From Caenorhabditis elegans (lineage: Eukaryota > Nematoda > Chromadorea > Rhabditida > Rhabditidae), in NCBI RefSeq assembly GCF_000002985.6, contig NC_003283.11, forward strand, positions 1,550,001 to 1,614,000: a stretch of DNA of 64,000 nucleotides, read 5' to 3'. Positions 23,260-35,721 of this stretch are shown piece after piece (the stretch's first letter is position 1; every line of letters begins with the position of its first letter). Below the pieces are notes generated by a model. It made no database searches. It had not been told where the DNA came from and was given only the letters and a program-made list of their open reading frames with translations. The position numbers were made by a program, and so were the translations under genes.

Positions 23260-26200
23260 CTAGAATTGGCTTAAAAAAGTCTGATAGTCTAGGCGTCTGC
23301 AAATTTAAGATTCAAGTGCGTAGTTCGGCATTTTGTTTGCAAAAAAAGCTTCTTTTGATCTTTTACCAACAAAAAATGAAGAGTTCTGGAACCAAAACAC
23401 CATAGTTTCATGCCCACCTCTTCTTCGGACCATTCTACCACACATGCGCGAATCTTTTGTCAATTGCGCAACACCTGTCGCGGATGCCCATGGACCTCCT
23501 GTGGGGGCGCCTGTCGGCTCATACGCAAAGAGCTCTGACCATCTCCTTCATCGCGCATTTACGACTGTCGTCGAGATTACAGTCAACTACACGACGGGAG
23601 GTGGTGAGAGATCTCATCTGGAATAAGGCGGTGATGGAGGGCGGAGCACACCTGGACGGATGTCCCTGGGGAACATTCTAGCACATGGACCAGTATGCTT
23701 GGGTCCCCAAGGTTGCGTAAGGTCGCTCGACATATCGATTTCTTGTTTTATGGTAGGTGTGACTTTTTTTGAGAATATGAGTTAACCATGAATATTTTAT
23801 TTAAAGAACATAAATGCATTTTGATACTTTAAGTCTAATTTCCCAAAAAGTCTTTTTTTCCCTTTCTTCTCTCAATGCCGGTCTATTTTTTTCCTCTCTT
23901 TGTCGGACTCGTGAGGGTCCCGACTTTTTTTCATTGTTTTGATTAACTTTGATTAAACAATAAATTCACTTGTGGATCATCCTCAAGCCAATTTAAAAAA
24001 AAAAGTTACTTTTATATAAATAAGGTAGAAACAATAATTAATTTCAATTTGAGCTGCCTAAAAATAGTTTTACTAGACCCTTGTTTTAATTATGTTTTGT
24101 AGTGATAATATTTTGAATCTGAATTTTTCTTATTAACTTCAGTTTTGATGTGATGTGATAAGTTAATACCTGCCTGTCTAAACATCAGTCTACATATCTT
24201 TCCCGCATTTCTGAAAGAGCTGATGTATTTAAAACATTTTCGATTTTTAGTCATTTCCATAAATAAATGCATTGAAAACATTAAAATAATAAAATTAAAT
24301 TTCGAATTAAGTTTTCGGTAGATCTAATAGTAAGGAGGAAAAATTATTATGTCCCAATTTAAACCTATTCTGCTCAAATTCTTATTTAATTTTTATTTAA
24401 CTTTTTTTTCAAAAATTAGACGTTTCTCTTACATCTTCACTGTACCATATCATTTTAATCCGTAACTTTCCTACCTGTCAGTTTTTTTTTTAAATTAGAC
24501 GGCTTATGACTCAGTTGTTGTTCCGTTTAACACAATAAAATTAACTTGCAATACTTCTTAATAAAGTTACAATGCATAATTGTGAATATCTTCCAGCCCA
24601 CGTTCACAATGCTCAGTAACGGTTGTTATTATAGTCATTAAGTGTAATTTATGTAATCCTATGGGATTCTAGAACATGGCAGATTTACAGTATAATGTTT
24701 ATTAACCAAACATGTGTTCAGATACATTACTGACAAGTAGGGATTAGAACTCATACTCATGGATGAAGACATCATAGGTCACTCGATATGCTTTTCCAGT
24801 TACGCAAGTCAGTTGCATCAGACACAAACTCACTTGCTAAGAGGTTTATGATCGTTTGCCAGCGCGGTCAAGACTGATGATCCGCTGAGTAGATAGTAAT
24901 TTATTTGGTTGGTAACGAGAGTTGAGGAAATTTTGAATTTGCAAAGCCACTAACATTAAAACATCTGGTAGGTGTCATTTGGTCCCTTTTCTGCTAGTGT
25001 AATAACGTTTACAACTGGCTCTTCATTCACAAGTCGACGACTCCTATTTATCACCTATTCTCACTCCATAGCTTTTGAATAGGTTTCAATATTTGTAACT
25101 TTTCATATTTTCCAAAGACAAAAAATGTTTATTTGCCAAAGCCCTTGACTTTTCTCGTCTTGTAATACTTGCCGGTAGCTCCTTTTTATGTACACAGGTA
25201 CGTCGAAAAAGACCATCCAATTAGGTATTAGATATCCTGCAGCACATACCCGAAAAGGCCTGTGGAACAGTAGGGCAGCAGGAACGGTATTTGAATGCCT
25301 TTTTCACGGTATGAATAAGGTGTATAGAAAAGGGGGTGGCTCTAATTATATGCGCGTATTATATTTGAATTCCGTAAGAAGACGAGAGGGTGGCAATAAC
25401 CTTTTTGACGGGAGAAACAATAGGAGATATTTGAACGGGAGAGGTGGAAGATGCACACGGGTGGAAGCTAGGTGCAATAGTAAAGGGTGCCTTCGAGCCT
25501 GCCTACACATGCCTATTTTGTTTTTGGACTAAAAAATTAAATAATTAACTGTGGAAGTAAGTTGGAGTTTTTGAATTTTGTATTTTGTATTTTGTATTTC
25601 AAGAACAATGTGTTCTACTACAAAGCCGTATTTCATTCCAGGATTCAAAATGAAAATCCAGCCTAACAGCTTCCTCTACATCCCACCCATAACTCATAAG
25701 CACCTGCCACCCGTTGGCCCAAATTCCGGAGCACCCATCATCGCGCACATGTTTTGTAATGCTTGTGGTCCGTCTCTCTCTCTGCTTCCACACGGAATAT
25801 TCAAATATCCTCCCCCTCCCTAGTCCCAATGGAGCTCCTTTACTGTGCTCCTCACTGCGCGCAGACTGGCTGTCAGCTGTCATCTGATGTCTGCGTCTCG
25901 CTGATCCTCACGCTATTTTGAGCTTCTTATGATATATTGCATAACTAAGAACGATGGCGGTAAGGAGACAGGAAATGAGGCATTTTGTATTCTTTTCGAG
26001 GAGGCTGGCTCTAATTTGAACATGCACAGACGAACGGAACATGCAGAACTGAACATAAGGAGGGTTGTGATCTTCAGCTAATATGTCTGATTTATGAGCT
26101 GACACTTCATTCTAGTTACTGATGAACCCGTAGAGACCCGCAAAAAAGGAAAGCTTATTGATTCAAAATTCAGCTTCCCATAATAAATTCCCATACAGCA

Positions 26201-26247
26201 CGGTTCTTTTCAAAACCAGAACCATCTGCTGGTTTTGAACGGAACCG
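26201..26247. repeat. Small perfect-arm hairpin
   Basis: The arms CGGTTCTTTTCAAAACCAG and CTGGTTTTGAACGGAACCG pair over 19 positions with two mismatches around a 9-base loop. It is shorter than a standard microRNA precursor, and no matching flanking stem is seen. Confidence 0.6.
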
Positions 26248-28023
26248 AAGCTGTCTTGGGCACCGCCAAGCACCCCGTCAGAAATGAGAAATTTCGGCGA
26301 GAGATTTGGAGAATTAGATAGGCACACACACTCGGGGAGGGGCGCCCACAGCTTTGACCTAGTGGCATTGAAAAATTGCCAGCGAGGGAAGAATCGGTGG
26401 CCGATTCGTCTTCTAGTTAGCCATGCCTTTTACCTACCATTTTATGATTTTATTCTATTCGGAACTTGGGGGCTAGGCACCTAAATCCGTTTGACAAGAC
26501 AAGGGTCAAGTTTGCCGAACATTTCTCTTAGGGGTCCGCGCAATATTTGTTTGACTATAGGTATGCAAGTTTTTTTTCTGATTGCCCAATGTTTGTACAA
26601 GCTTTTTAGATAAAAACTGTCTCACTCCAGTTATATCACAAACTTTATTTTAATTTTCAATCTAACTTTTCAAAGTGACTAGAAAGGTCCTGATCCAGAC
26701 AAGTGGTCCAGAGGTTTGATTATATTATATAAAACTCGAACCATTCGCATAGAGTGAGGTCAAAAATTGTTGCGCAAAAGTTGCGTCGTTATAAAATTGC
26801 GCCATCGCCCTCCAAACAGGCGGTCTTTTGAATATGAAGCTCGTCGAGAAACCCGAGTTGCGCTGGGCTGAATGTGCAGATACGCAACATAATCCTCGTG
26901 AGGAATCCAGCCGAGCTTTTGCATCATAAAGGAAAACAGCTGCTTTTGTATTCCATATTTCATGAGGGGGTCTTAGATGTTACGTGGAAGAGGAAGCATC
27001 TAATTAAAAAATTGAGTATTGTACATAATTATTTCTGGCACCTAGGCGATTTTGAACAAGTTAGAATTTGAAACTGTGAAAATTGGTGTCAAGTGAATGA
27101 TAAAAATTTGATTGCAATTAAAAATTTGAAATTAAAAATTGAATTTTGGAGTGGTTTAAAAATTGCAGATTAATGCATTTTAATTATTTTTGATGAAGTT
27201 ACTTTTGAAATGAAATGAAAGAGAAAATGAAATGAAAAAAAAGCTTTTCGCTTGTCCGCCGCTTTTTGTCAACCCGTACCGATTGTAAATCACTCATCAT
27301 ACAATTCCATCTCCAAAACTTAGTGATCCTTGACAAAACTGGTCCGAGTTCTCTCCTCCACCCTTCCATTTCTCGTTCTTTATTTGAAAACCCCCTCTCT
27401 ATCTTGCACTCAGGTCCCTCTCAAATCCGCTCTCTTCTCTCTTCAATCTTCATGCTCTTTTTCCCCCGTTCTATAAGGGGTCATGATGGTGCAACCGGGT
27501 CGGACCACCTCCATCCGACCTCCCGCCTCCCACCACCCGACTCCCTCAAGCATTATTACCTCATACTCGGGGCGGCACAACCACCTTTTTCCCTGTTTTT
27601 TTTTGAAACCTTTTTCTGTGTTTTCAAATATTCTTTGAAATTTATAGATATTTTGATTTTAAAAATTTTTTAAAAATTTAATATTTTCAGAAAACTCCAA
27701 ACACGTGGGCACAGTCATTTAATCTAGAGTATTTATTATGAATAGGCCTTCACAAATATCACAAGATGTAGCACAACCGCTTTCTAATCAGCATGGTGAG
27801 TTGAATTTTTATTTTCAATAAGGTGTATTCATTTTAGAATCGTAAAATTGACAGACTACATCTTGATTTTGTTTTCAATTTTATCTAGAACAAATACCAA
27901 CTAGTATATATAGTTGTAGTTGAACATCTATTGACTTTTTTTTCAAAAATAGATCCAGTGAAGAGGGTGAACATAGAAACAAAGTCGTTTAGGGACCTAT
28001 ATTATTATTGCCAAAATGTTATA

Positions 28024-28416
28024 GATGGAGTATGGCCAGTGGGGAAAGTGCTAAAAACTACTACTATGGTGTCAAAATGACCGAATATCAGAATAAAACT
28101 TTTCAAAAAACTTTTTGAAATTTTTTATTTATTGTCAAAAATGACAATTACCCAGGTTTTTCCACTTATGAATAATAATGGAAATCGTCCAAAAAAAATT
28201 TTTTCCTACATTTTTATACTGTAATTTTGTTTTAATTAATTGTATTAAAACATTGTAGGGACTCATATTTTTCAATTTTTTTGGCATTTTGCCAAAACTT
28301 TGATCGTAAATTTCGAAAAATCTAAAAATTTTTAGAGTGTTTAATTATGATATTTGGTTGTTTTGGATCATTATAAGTGTATTTAGACAAAATTCTCACA
28401 GGCGCTACTCCACCTT
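28024..28416 (+). repeat. GGAGTAG-type MITE, copy 4
   Basis: Starts GATGGAGTATGGCCAGTGGG and ends GGCGCTACTCCACC in complement. Internal motifs TATGGTGTCAAAATGACCG and AAATGACAATTACCCAG match the family. Confidence 0.85.
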
Positions 28417-29374
28417 TCATCTAGAAAAAAAAAGTTGATTAGCATAGTTGTAGTTGCAGTTGAACTGTTCTTTATTTATTTTTTTTTTTTTGAAAAATCG
28501 AACCTTTGAAATAAAAATCATGTGGGTGCAAATTGGAAAAAAACATAGCAAAAAATGTTATTTCGGGTTCTTTTCTCTCTAAATTTTTATTGCCAAAAAA
28601 CTAATTCATATTTAAATTCAACGCAATTACAGTTTTTATTTCTGTACTTACTATCTGACACGAAAACTTTTGGAACAAATTATTGTACTCAAACAATATC
28701 TAATAACCCTAGACCATGTGTATGTCCTCTCTAGGAATTCAAATCATTATTAGCCTCGGTTCTCCTATGGAGGCTGATTGCGCATATTTCACGCAACATA
28801 TCATTGCGTAGTGCCTGTGAGGGGGTCCTATTGTATTTCGCTATCTCGAGAGAGTACTCTCGTTTGCCCTCCTTATGCTTGGGCACTACTGAACATTTGG
28901 TGCCATAAGGGGTTTACTACTATACATACGGAAAAATTGACAAATTTCCTTTCAATTCAAACGATAGCCTAGCAGCAGCAGCAGCGGCTAGCTGCAAGAC
29001 TCGGCAAATTTTACTAGTAGTAGTTCACGGCCTTGGATGCGGGTGTCAGATAAGCGGAAGTCGCTCACTCCCCTTTGCTGGTATCATCCATCAGGTAGCA
29101 GTATAAAGGAGGCTGTAAAACTAAACCCACCGAAAGAAGGTTTTGACCACTATAAAATAAATTGAGCGGGGTCAGGGTCTCTTAATTATATTTGAAAACG
29201 TTCGAATTTGATGAGATCTCATGAGAGGAGAGTTTTATTGAAAACGTTTGAAACAGATAAATGTGCAATGAATTTTTTAGAGTTAATAAAAATAGCTGAA
29301 TTTGAGAAAAAAAAAATTAAATTTGAACTATTTTGAACAATACAAAAATAGTTGTTATTTATGGAAAAGCGCGC

Positions 29375-29710
29375 CCACAAAACAGCGGCAAACGCACAGA
29401 ACTGCTTATTTCAACATTATAGTTCAACTTTTTTCATCCAAACTTGATATAGAAATGTAGAAAAAAAATTGATCTATCTGAAAATATTCCTTATGTCTGT
29501 TGAAAAACCTTAAAAATCTTCAAATAGTGCCTAAAAGTTCCTAAAACTTTAAACGGAATTTTTTGGCAAACCGCAACTTTTAGGCACTATTTGAGGCCTT
29601 TTTGAAGCTTTTCAACAGAAAAAAAATTATTTTTAAACGGAACAATCCTTCTTCTACATTTCTATATCAATTTTCAATAAAAAAAGTTGGATTATCTAAA
29701 AAAAAGTCGC
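29375..29710. repeat. AACTTTTAGG foldback element, copy 2
   Basis: Inverted halves carry TATAGAAATGTAGAA and TTCTACATTTCTATAT, with AAATAGTGCCTAAAAG and CTTTTAGGCACTATTTGAGG at the core. Ends read CAACTTTTTTCATCC and AAAAAAAGTTGGATTAT. Confidence 0.85.
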
Positions 29711-32700
29711 AAAAAAGAGAAATTTGGATTTGAGTCTACTGAAACATTACACGAAAATTTCTAAATATATCGAATTTCAAGTACTCCAACCCAGCCAGCA
29801 ATAAATTCCCTGAACTCTTTTTTTAATGATTTTCCAAATTCTTATGAGAAACTTACGACTTTATTGCTCGCCTCTTCGCAATTTTACAGTTTACGATTTT
29901 TATTCACACCACACCACACAAAACATTTGAAACTAGTACCACACCTCTCCTCCGGCACTAATCAAAATTTCCAATCTGACCTCTTTTTGAAAAGGGAGGC
30001 CCAAAGTTTGTTCAAGTAAGGTGAGAAAATGGTAATAGACGGGGGGGGGGCAAGCAGATAAGTATCGTTAGGCCTAAGTTGACAAATTGGCATGTCGAGC
30101 AACCTGGTACCAAGGTTTTCGATAGGATCTCCCTTTTCGGTGTTCCCTTTTTTACGAATTTTAGTGCCTTCAAATTTCAAATTTATGTTTTGTTTATTTT
30201 GTCCCCCACCTAACTTTGTTGCCCTTGATTCTCAAAGATAGCGGCTTCTGCATAATATAAACATATCTGTTCGATGTCTGACACCACCAATCGTACTTTT
30301 AATATAAACATTTTTGAATGTAGGTTAAAGTGATGACTGATCATGGAGGAAGAGAAAATCTTATATTACGCTAGACGGGGTCCGATTTCCTCGGGTCAAC
30401 TTTCTTCGTTACTTTTTGACATTAGCTACTGTAGAATCTGTAGAGTCACACCTGTCCTCTCCTCTCGAGATTTTTTTTTATTTCAATTTCAATTTACAAC
30501 AAAAACACAAAAAAGACCTCTAGAAAAAATGGCCTCCACCCGTGGCCAGGTGTCCTTCTCTCGGCCGTTTTTTTCTCGCTTCACCCCCTTATGAATACAA
30601 GATTCAAATTCCGTTAGACCCGTCGAGAGGGAGGAAACACACACTAATGTATAGGTATTGATGGTCCGAATTTCCTAGCGAGCCTGCCACCTGGCGCACT
30701 CTTTTCATAGTGAACACGACAGCCGGCTCTCGTTATGTCGGGTTACGTTTGAATGGGAACACGCGCATTAGGTACCATATATAGAGGCTTCATTGATTAG
30801 ATTTGAAAAATACCAAAATTGTTTTTATTTATTTTTGGAACGAAAAAAAAAATAAAATTTTAAAAATGAAATGTTTTTTTCTAAAATTTAGCAAGGCAGA
30901 TTTTATAATTTAATCCAGATTTTTTTTGATTTTTTTTGAGAAACAATTTTATAAAAACGCTTATGAGTTTTTTATAAATCAGCAAAAACTGAACATTTTT
31001 AAGTTTTTGATTTTTAGAAGCATATGGTTATGATAGTTTTTTTTTTAATTTCAGCAGTTTGAACTTATAAAATCAATTGATATAAATATTTCAAAAATTG
31101 AAACATTTTAAAAATTTTTAAAAATCGACTTCCAAGATCATGAACAGCAACTCATAAATACTGCCACTTAATAAAAAAAATTCGGTTATTTCAAAAGTTA
31201 TTATACAATAATTTCAATTCCCCCCAAAAACCCCAAGGTCGAAACTCAATTTCCCACATTGCCCTACAGTAACTTATCGCTATCACATTAAAAATTTGAA
31301 AATCATATGGGAATATGGCTTTTTCCTCTAGTTTTACACAAAAAGCATCCGCGGGGTGGGTTACGACCGGACGAGTTACGCAACACTGACCGAGGAGGGT
31401 TACAAAAAAGTTTTCTTTATGCCAATCTACATATCTCTAGTTATCTTTTCCAATGTTTCTGTGAGATTGTCCAGTACACAGATTTTTTGATACTCTCATT
31501 GCGGTTTTTGGGCAATATTTGCTTTTTCCAGCTGTGTTAGATTCGGTGACAAACAATGGTTTTTGACACTGGGAAACACGGGCTCACACAAATCTGAGTT
31601 AGGAAAATGTTCTCATATAATTTCTAAAAATGCACTAGAAATTTTAAATAAAACATCATAAAGCCATTAGAAAGAGCAAGAAAATATTTTGGGATTTTTT
31701 TTCAAAATTTAATCATTCAAAACATATTTGAAAGTCTAGACACCGCTCATTTCTTGGTTTCTTTGCTTTTTTCGATTTGGTTTTATTTAATTAACGTAGA
31801 ATTTTGTGCGTATGTTCTATCACTTCCAACATACTTCTGGGAACGCCTTTTTGAACATACTTTCCGGGAATTCCTTCATTTTTGAAAGATTGAAATCTAG
31901 TAATCCTTTGCCAGAACCTGACGTAGCACACTTGGATTTTCGTGCGGCGCTCATCATAAAAATCTTAATCTCTTTTCCCAAGGAGCACGTTTGAGTTCAT
32001 GAGAGAAGAGCCATAAAATTGCACACAATTACTGCTCTTTTTGGATGAAACTGTAATTGTAGCTATTAGGAATATGTTATAGGATTTTGCAAGAGACATA
32101 AGAAGTGTGTGAATCGAAAGTTGTAGAATTATTATTTGCAATTTAATAACTGTTTGTATTTTGTGTTGAATTTACTACTGTAACAGTTCATACATTTTTT
32201 GTATTTTGCTTTCTTAAAAAAATGGAAAACTGGTAAAAAATTATTTTCTATACAATGTTTTTCAAAAAAAAAATCGAAAAAAAAACTGTAAAAGTAGAGC
32301 AAATAGCTAGCTTTTCCGGCATTATCCCCGAGGAGAAATTGATTTGACAAGAATTTGGACCTGGGAAAATTGATCGTAAATATGGTAAATTGAAAGGTCT
32401 TAATCCCTTCTCAAAATCAATTTTTTCAACAGCTATAAATTTTAAAACCAAGTTTAACGAACTGTTTTCACCAAAAATTTTTCCTAGAAGGTGTATTTAT
32501 CTTTCTAATATCAGTCATTCTGCTATCAAATCACCGAAATTTCTGATTTCTGACATTTTCTGCCATTTCCCGTGTTTCGAGACAAAAAACGACCTGAGTA
32601 GACCCAAATCTCACCAAGATAGACGTGTCTATTTCTAAATTTTGACCCTCTCTCCCCAGGTGAAAAGTTTCTTTTGGGATGTATTGGGTGGGACCTGAAC

Positions 32701-32778
32701 CGCCTATTCTCAGACCACCAGGCCATCCGTCGTTGCCATTCGTACTCCTTGTGCATTCCAACATTTGCAGAAACCGCG

Positions 32779-34934
32779 ATGATGTCCTCCGACGAAGATT
32801 CCATGTCACGCGACTCGGGGATCTGCGAGTTGATGGACGAGAACACGCCGGTTTGCTTCTCCTCAATGTCTACAGAGTCGACGGTAAGTTTACTAGTATG
32901 ATTTTAACACTCTCTTTATTTATTAAAAAAATAAATTTCAATGCAAATTTCATCAATAACTTCTAATTTCCAGACCGTCCAAGTCGAAGAGTGCATGGAA
33001 ATCGATGAGGATGAAAATTTACAGCCAGGACCTGTGTCTCGCCGCCAGAAAAAAGTCACGTTCAGGTGAGAAGAGTGCACGATCAATATTTCGATCGATA
33101 TTCCATTTATGGGAAGAGGAAAGAAGAAAAGAAGAGAAAAAAGTGTCTCACCCTTCAAACAAAAGTTTTGATCTACCCTCTCTGCCGCTCAAAAGTGAAC
33201 ATTGCATTTCACCGCGGGCAGACTACACTCATTTTTGAATACTTGCGGTGTGTTGGCCCACTCTCTCTTCATTCTTTTTGTCCATTTTCCCATTTTTTCC
33301 CCCATTTCGCTCCGTCAAAAAACCACCAAATTTTCAGACGAGAGAAGAGCTCCTGCCAGGTGCGTCTGTTCGACGAGTCGCCCACCTCGCACAAGATGTT
33401 CATGCGCCCGCAAGCCCCGCTGTCGGTTCGATCCGAAAACCAACAACTCCTACAGCAGCGGAAACGGAAGTTCGAGAAGAGCGAACAATCGTCAGATCAT
33501 TTCCATTTAGAGCCGATGAGCGTCGAGGCGATGGACGACGACGAAATCGTGATGATGGACCAGAACACCACCAAGTGGGAGCCAGGCTTTCGAGCGCCGA
33601 ACCATAAGAAGGGACGTCTCACCCGTTCAGCAACCGCCTTCCCGTCACTAGAGACATTTGAGGAGGAAGAGCACGAAGAGCAACATCATCTGAACGTGAA
33701 ATACCACCTCAAAACTGTTGCAAAGGAATCCTCGAAAGGCTTCAGAAGAATCACCGCCGAAACATTGAGAGACATCTTTTTCCGACTCTCTGAAAAAGAA
33801 TTTGATGACAAGTATATTCTCATTGATTGCCGCTACCCATATGAATATAATCGTGGTCACATCAAGGTAATTGAGCAATACATTTATATTTAAATTTTAA
33901 TTCAAACTGTAAATTTTCAGAACGCCATCAACCACTTCGATCGGGTCACAGTGAGCAAGATCTTCTATGATGAGAATGGCCGAAAGCGGTGCAACAAGAT
34001 TCCGATCTTCTATTGCGAATTCTCACAGGCTCGTGGTCCAAAAATGGCGTATGCTCTTCGGCAAGTAGATCGAGAGCTTAATGTGAACCACTACCCAAAA
34101 TGTGATTATGAAGAGATGTATGTGCTCGATCTTGGATATCGAAATTTTTTCTTCGCTGCGAACGAAGCCAATATCACGGTGAGTATACGGCAAACGAACA
34201 AATAATTTCTGCAATTTCGGCAATTTTCAAACCTATTTTTGTTTGGAAAATAAAAAAGTTTTGAAAAAAAAAACATAATTTTTCAGTTTAGAATTTTGCT
34301 AATTTTTTCTTTATTAGGTTTTAGACATTAAGACTTAGGCCTAAGCTTAGGCTCAAGCTTAGGCTTAGTCTTAGCTTAAAAATTCGCCTAAAAATTCGCT
34401 TGAAAATCAGCTGGAAAATTGATCATTTTGCAATAAAAAATCTTTTTAAACTTTAAAACTAAAATAATCGACACAGATGCTTTCTGAAATAAAATGCAAA
34501 AAAACCTGAATTAAAGCTGTATTTTACAAGCCTATTTCCAGAATCTCTGCCAACCCCACGCATACTGTGAAATGCACGACAAGGAGCACACGATGGAGCT
34601 CAAGAAGTACAACTTCCACAACAAGGGTCAATCGGTACTGCGGACTGTGAGCATGAGCCGCTCCTTCAAGTCCTTGCCGACGGGTTCCGCGTTCAACTTC
34701 GTCGCCTCATCTGCTTCGTTCACCTCGGCACCGTCCACGTCGACAGAGAACATTGATACCAACGATGATTGCCAGAAAAGCCGGACGCCTGCCGTTCCGC
34801 GGATCGCTTCGAGGCGTAACTTGTTCAGTGATCCTTCACACTCTCCAACGAACTTTGCACAATTTCCTCTGACTTGTTCACGAGAAACGCCCTCTCCCCA
34901 CAAACATCCCTTGACATGTCCTCGTTTTTCATAA
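32779..34934 (+). CDS. cdc-25.2: CDC25 dual-specificity phosphatase (cdc-25.2)
   Basis: Five exons, 32779-32883, 32974-33065, 33338-33866, 33921-34178 and 34542-34934, give 458 aa with all phases matching. The start is the first ATG after a TTTGCAG site at 32770, likely a trans-splice acceptor. Residues 1-200 are a low-complexity, acidic and basic regulatory region. The rhodanese-like catalytic domain begins near 200, with IDCRYPYEYNRGHIK (228-242) and the CX5R loop YCEFSQARGP: nucleophile Cys274, Arg280. MYVLDLGYRNFF follows. The tail (329-458) is Ser- and Thr-rich and starts NLCQPHAYCEM. Established: CDC25 removes inhibitory phosphates from Thr-Tyr of CDKs and drives entry to mitosis. The residue before the catalytic Cys is Tyr where most CDC25s have His. 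C. elegans has four cdc-25 genes; length and the nuclear receptor/chemoreceptor setting fit cdc-25.2, recalled from memory. A poly(A) signal AATAAA lies at 35513-35518, giving a 3' UTR near 600 bases. Confidence 0.88.
34325..34378 (+). repeat. Telomere-like TTAGGC degenerate array in cdc-25.2 intron 4
   Basis: Hexamer-phased sequence with TTAGGC, CTAAGC, TTAGGC, TCAAGC, TTAGGC, TTAGTC in succession, resembling the nematode telomere unit TTAGGC. It lies inside the 363-base intron 34179-34541. Confidence 0.6.
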
Positions 34935-35721
34935 AATTATTCCTCCTTGATTTCTCCAACAGAGTGTTCCATAGTTATGTTGAGCGGTTCTTAGATTCAA
35001 TTATCGAATCGACATTTTTCTATTTGAACGTGCTCTGTGCTAGACAATGTAACTGGTCAACTTAACAATAGGACGGTCTGTATTTGCCATATTTCCGAAC
35101 TTTCAAACTTTTATAAGTTGGCAAGTTTCTCTCTCATCACCCGCCAAATCTTTCTTTCGCGCTCTCTCTCTCTTTTCTGTTTCCGAATATTTTCTATGTC
35201 TCTCTTTATCAATCTTTGCCACACCAAAAATTGTATTTCTTGAATTATGGGTTCCTTCGGTTTCTCTGCCACTTTGTCCCGTGTGACTTCCCCTCAATGT
35301 CCCCTGGGTTTAGGATGGATGGGCTAGATCACACATATATGTATCTATAAGTTTCTAGATGTTGACGTACTTTCCCCCCTCTCTGTATCCAGTGCTCAGA
35401 TCCTGAAGAACATAGACTGTAAGAAGACTAGATTTATTTTCAACTAATTTTGACTATCGTCCTATTTTTATATGTAACCACACAGTGTTATATAGGGATC
35501 ATATTCCGACTAAATAAAATTTATTTTACTTTATCATATTTTCATGTTTTTCAATTTTCTGACCAGGTTGTTTTTGTAATGTGATTTGGCGAAAGATGAC
35601 CGGATGATAAGAAGTGATAAGTTGTGGAATTGTGGGGGAGGAGAAAAAGTTCCAGTTTTTGGTACTAGTATAAATAAAATTGGAAGTATCGGCTGAATTA
35701 CCAGACATTTCTATTCTGAAA
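34935..35721. other. cdc-25.2 3' UTR and promoter of the first glycine-rich gene
   Basis: Positions 34935 to about 35530 look like the 3' UTR, ending at AATAAA (35513-35518). The remaining 200 bases form the upstream region of the next gene. A CT-rich tract, TCGCGCTCTCTCTCTC, lies at 35157-35172. No other gene seen. Confidence 0.6.
35605..35677 (+). promoter_or_regulatory. GATA sites and TATA box of the first glycine-rich peptide gene
   Basis: Two TGATAA sites (35605-35610 and 35615-35620) are followed by TATAAATA at 35669-35676, about 45 bases before the ATG. TGATAA is the core of sites bound by GATA factors such as ELT-2 (gut) or ELT-3 (epidermis), so inducible gut or skin expression is an inference. 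Confidence 0.55.

Larger units (their letters stand above)
18601..23740. other. Gene-poor interval
   Basis: No exon chain identified. It holds one full GGAGTAG MITE (19368-19793) and two CACGTGGTGTCAGA foldback repeats (21213-21398 and 23073-23259). Higher-GC non-repeat blocks lie at about 19890-20500, 20690-21000, 21890-22030, 22560-22900 and 23390-23700. The last is open in two plus frames for about 75-97 codons, but without splice context or a recognisable domain. Confidence 0.5.
23741..32778. other. Gene-poor interval upstream of cdc-25.2
   Basis: No supported gene. It contains a MITE (28024-28416), a foldback element (29375-29710), a small hairpin (26201-26247), a G10 run (30041-30050), and higher-GC blocks at about 25590-26110, 26260-26560, 27240-27560, 28730-29200 and 29860-30780. 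The last 140 bases lead to a TTTGCAG acceptor at 32764-32770, just before the cdc-25.2 start. Confidence 0.5.

Noticed and set aside
23333..23681. Two overlapping plus-strand frames of 97 and 74 codons in a GC-rich block
   Set aside because: Neither shows a domain, signal peptide or splice sites; GC-rich DNA has few stops by chance.
25188..25532. 114-codon open frame (starts MYTGTSKKTI)
   Set aside because: Arg- and Gly-rich composition follows from the purine-rich strand; no start context or homologous feel.
27266..27673. 135-codon open frame in the desert (starts MSTRTDCKSL)
   Set aside because: Longest frame there, but it lies in pyrimidine-rich DNA, shows no domain, no splice or trans-splice context and a composition (Leu, Ser, Pro, Phe) expected from CT-rich sequence.
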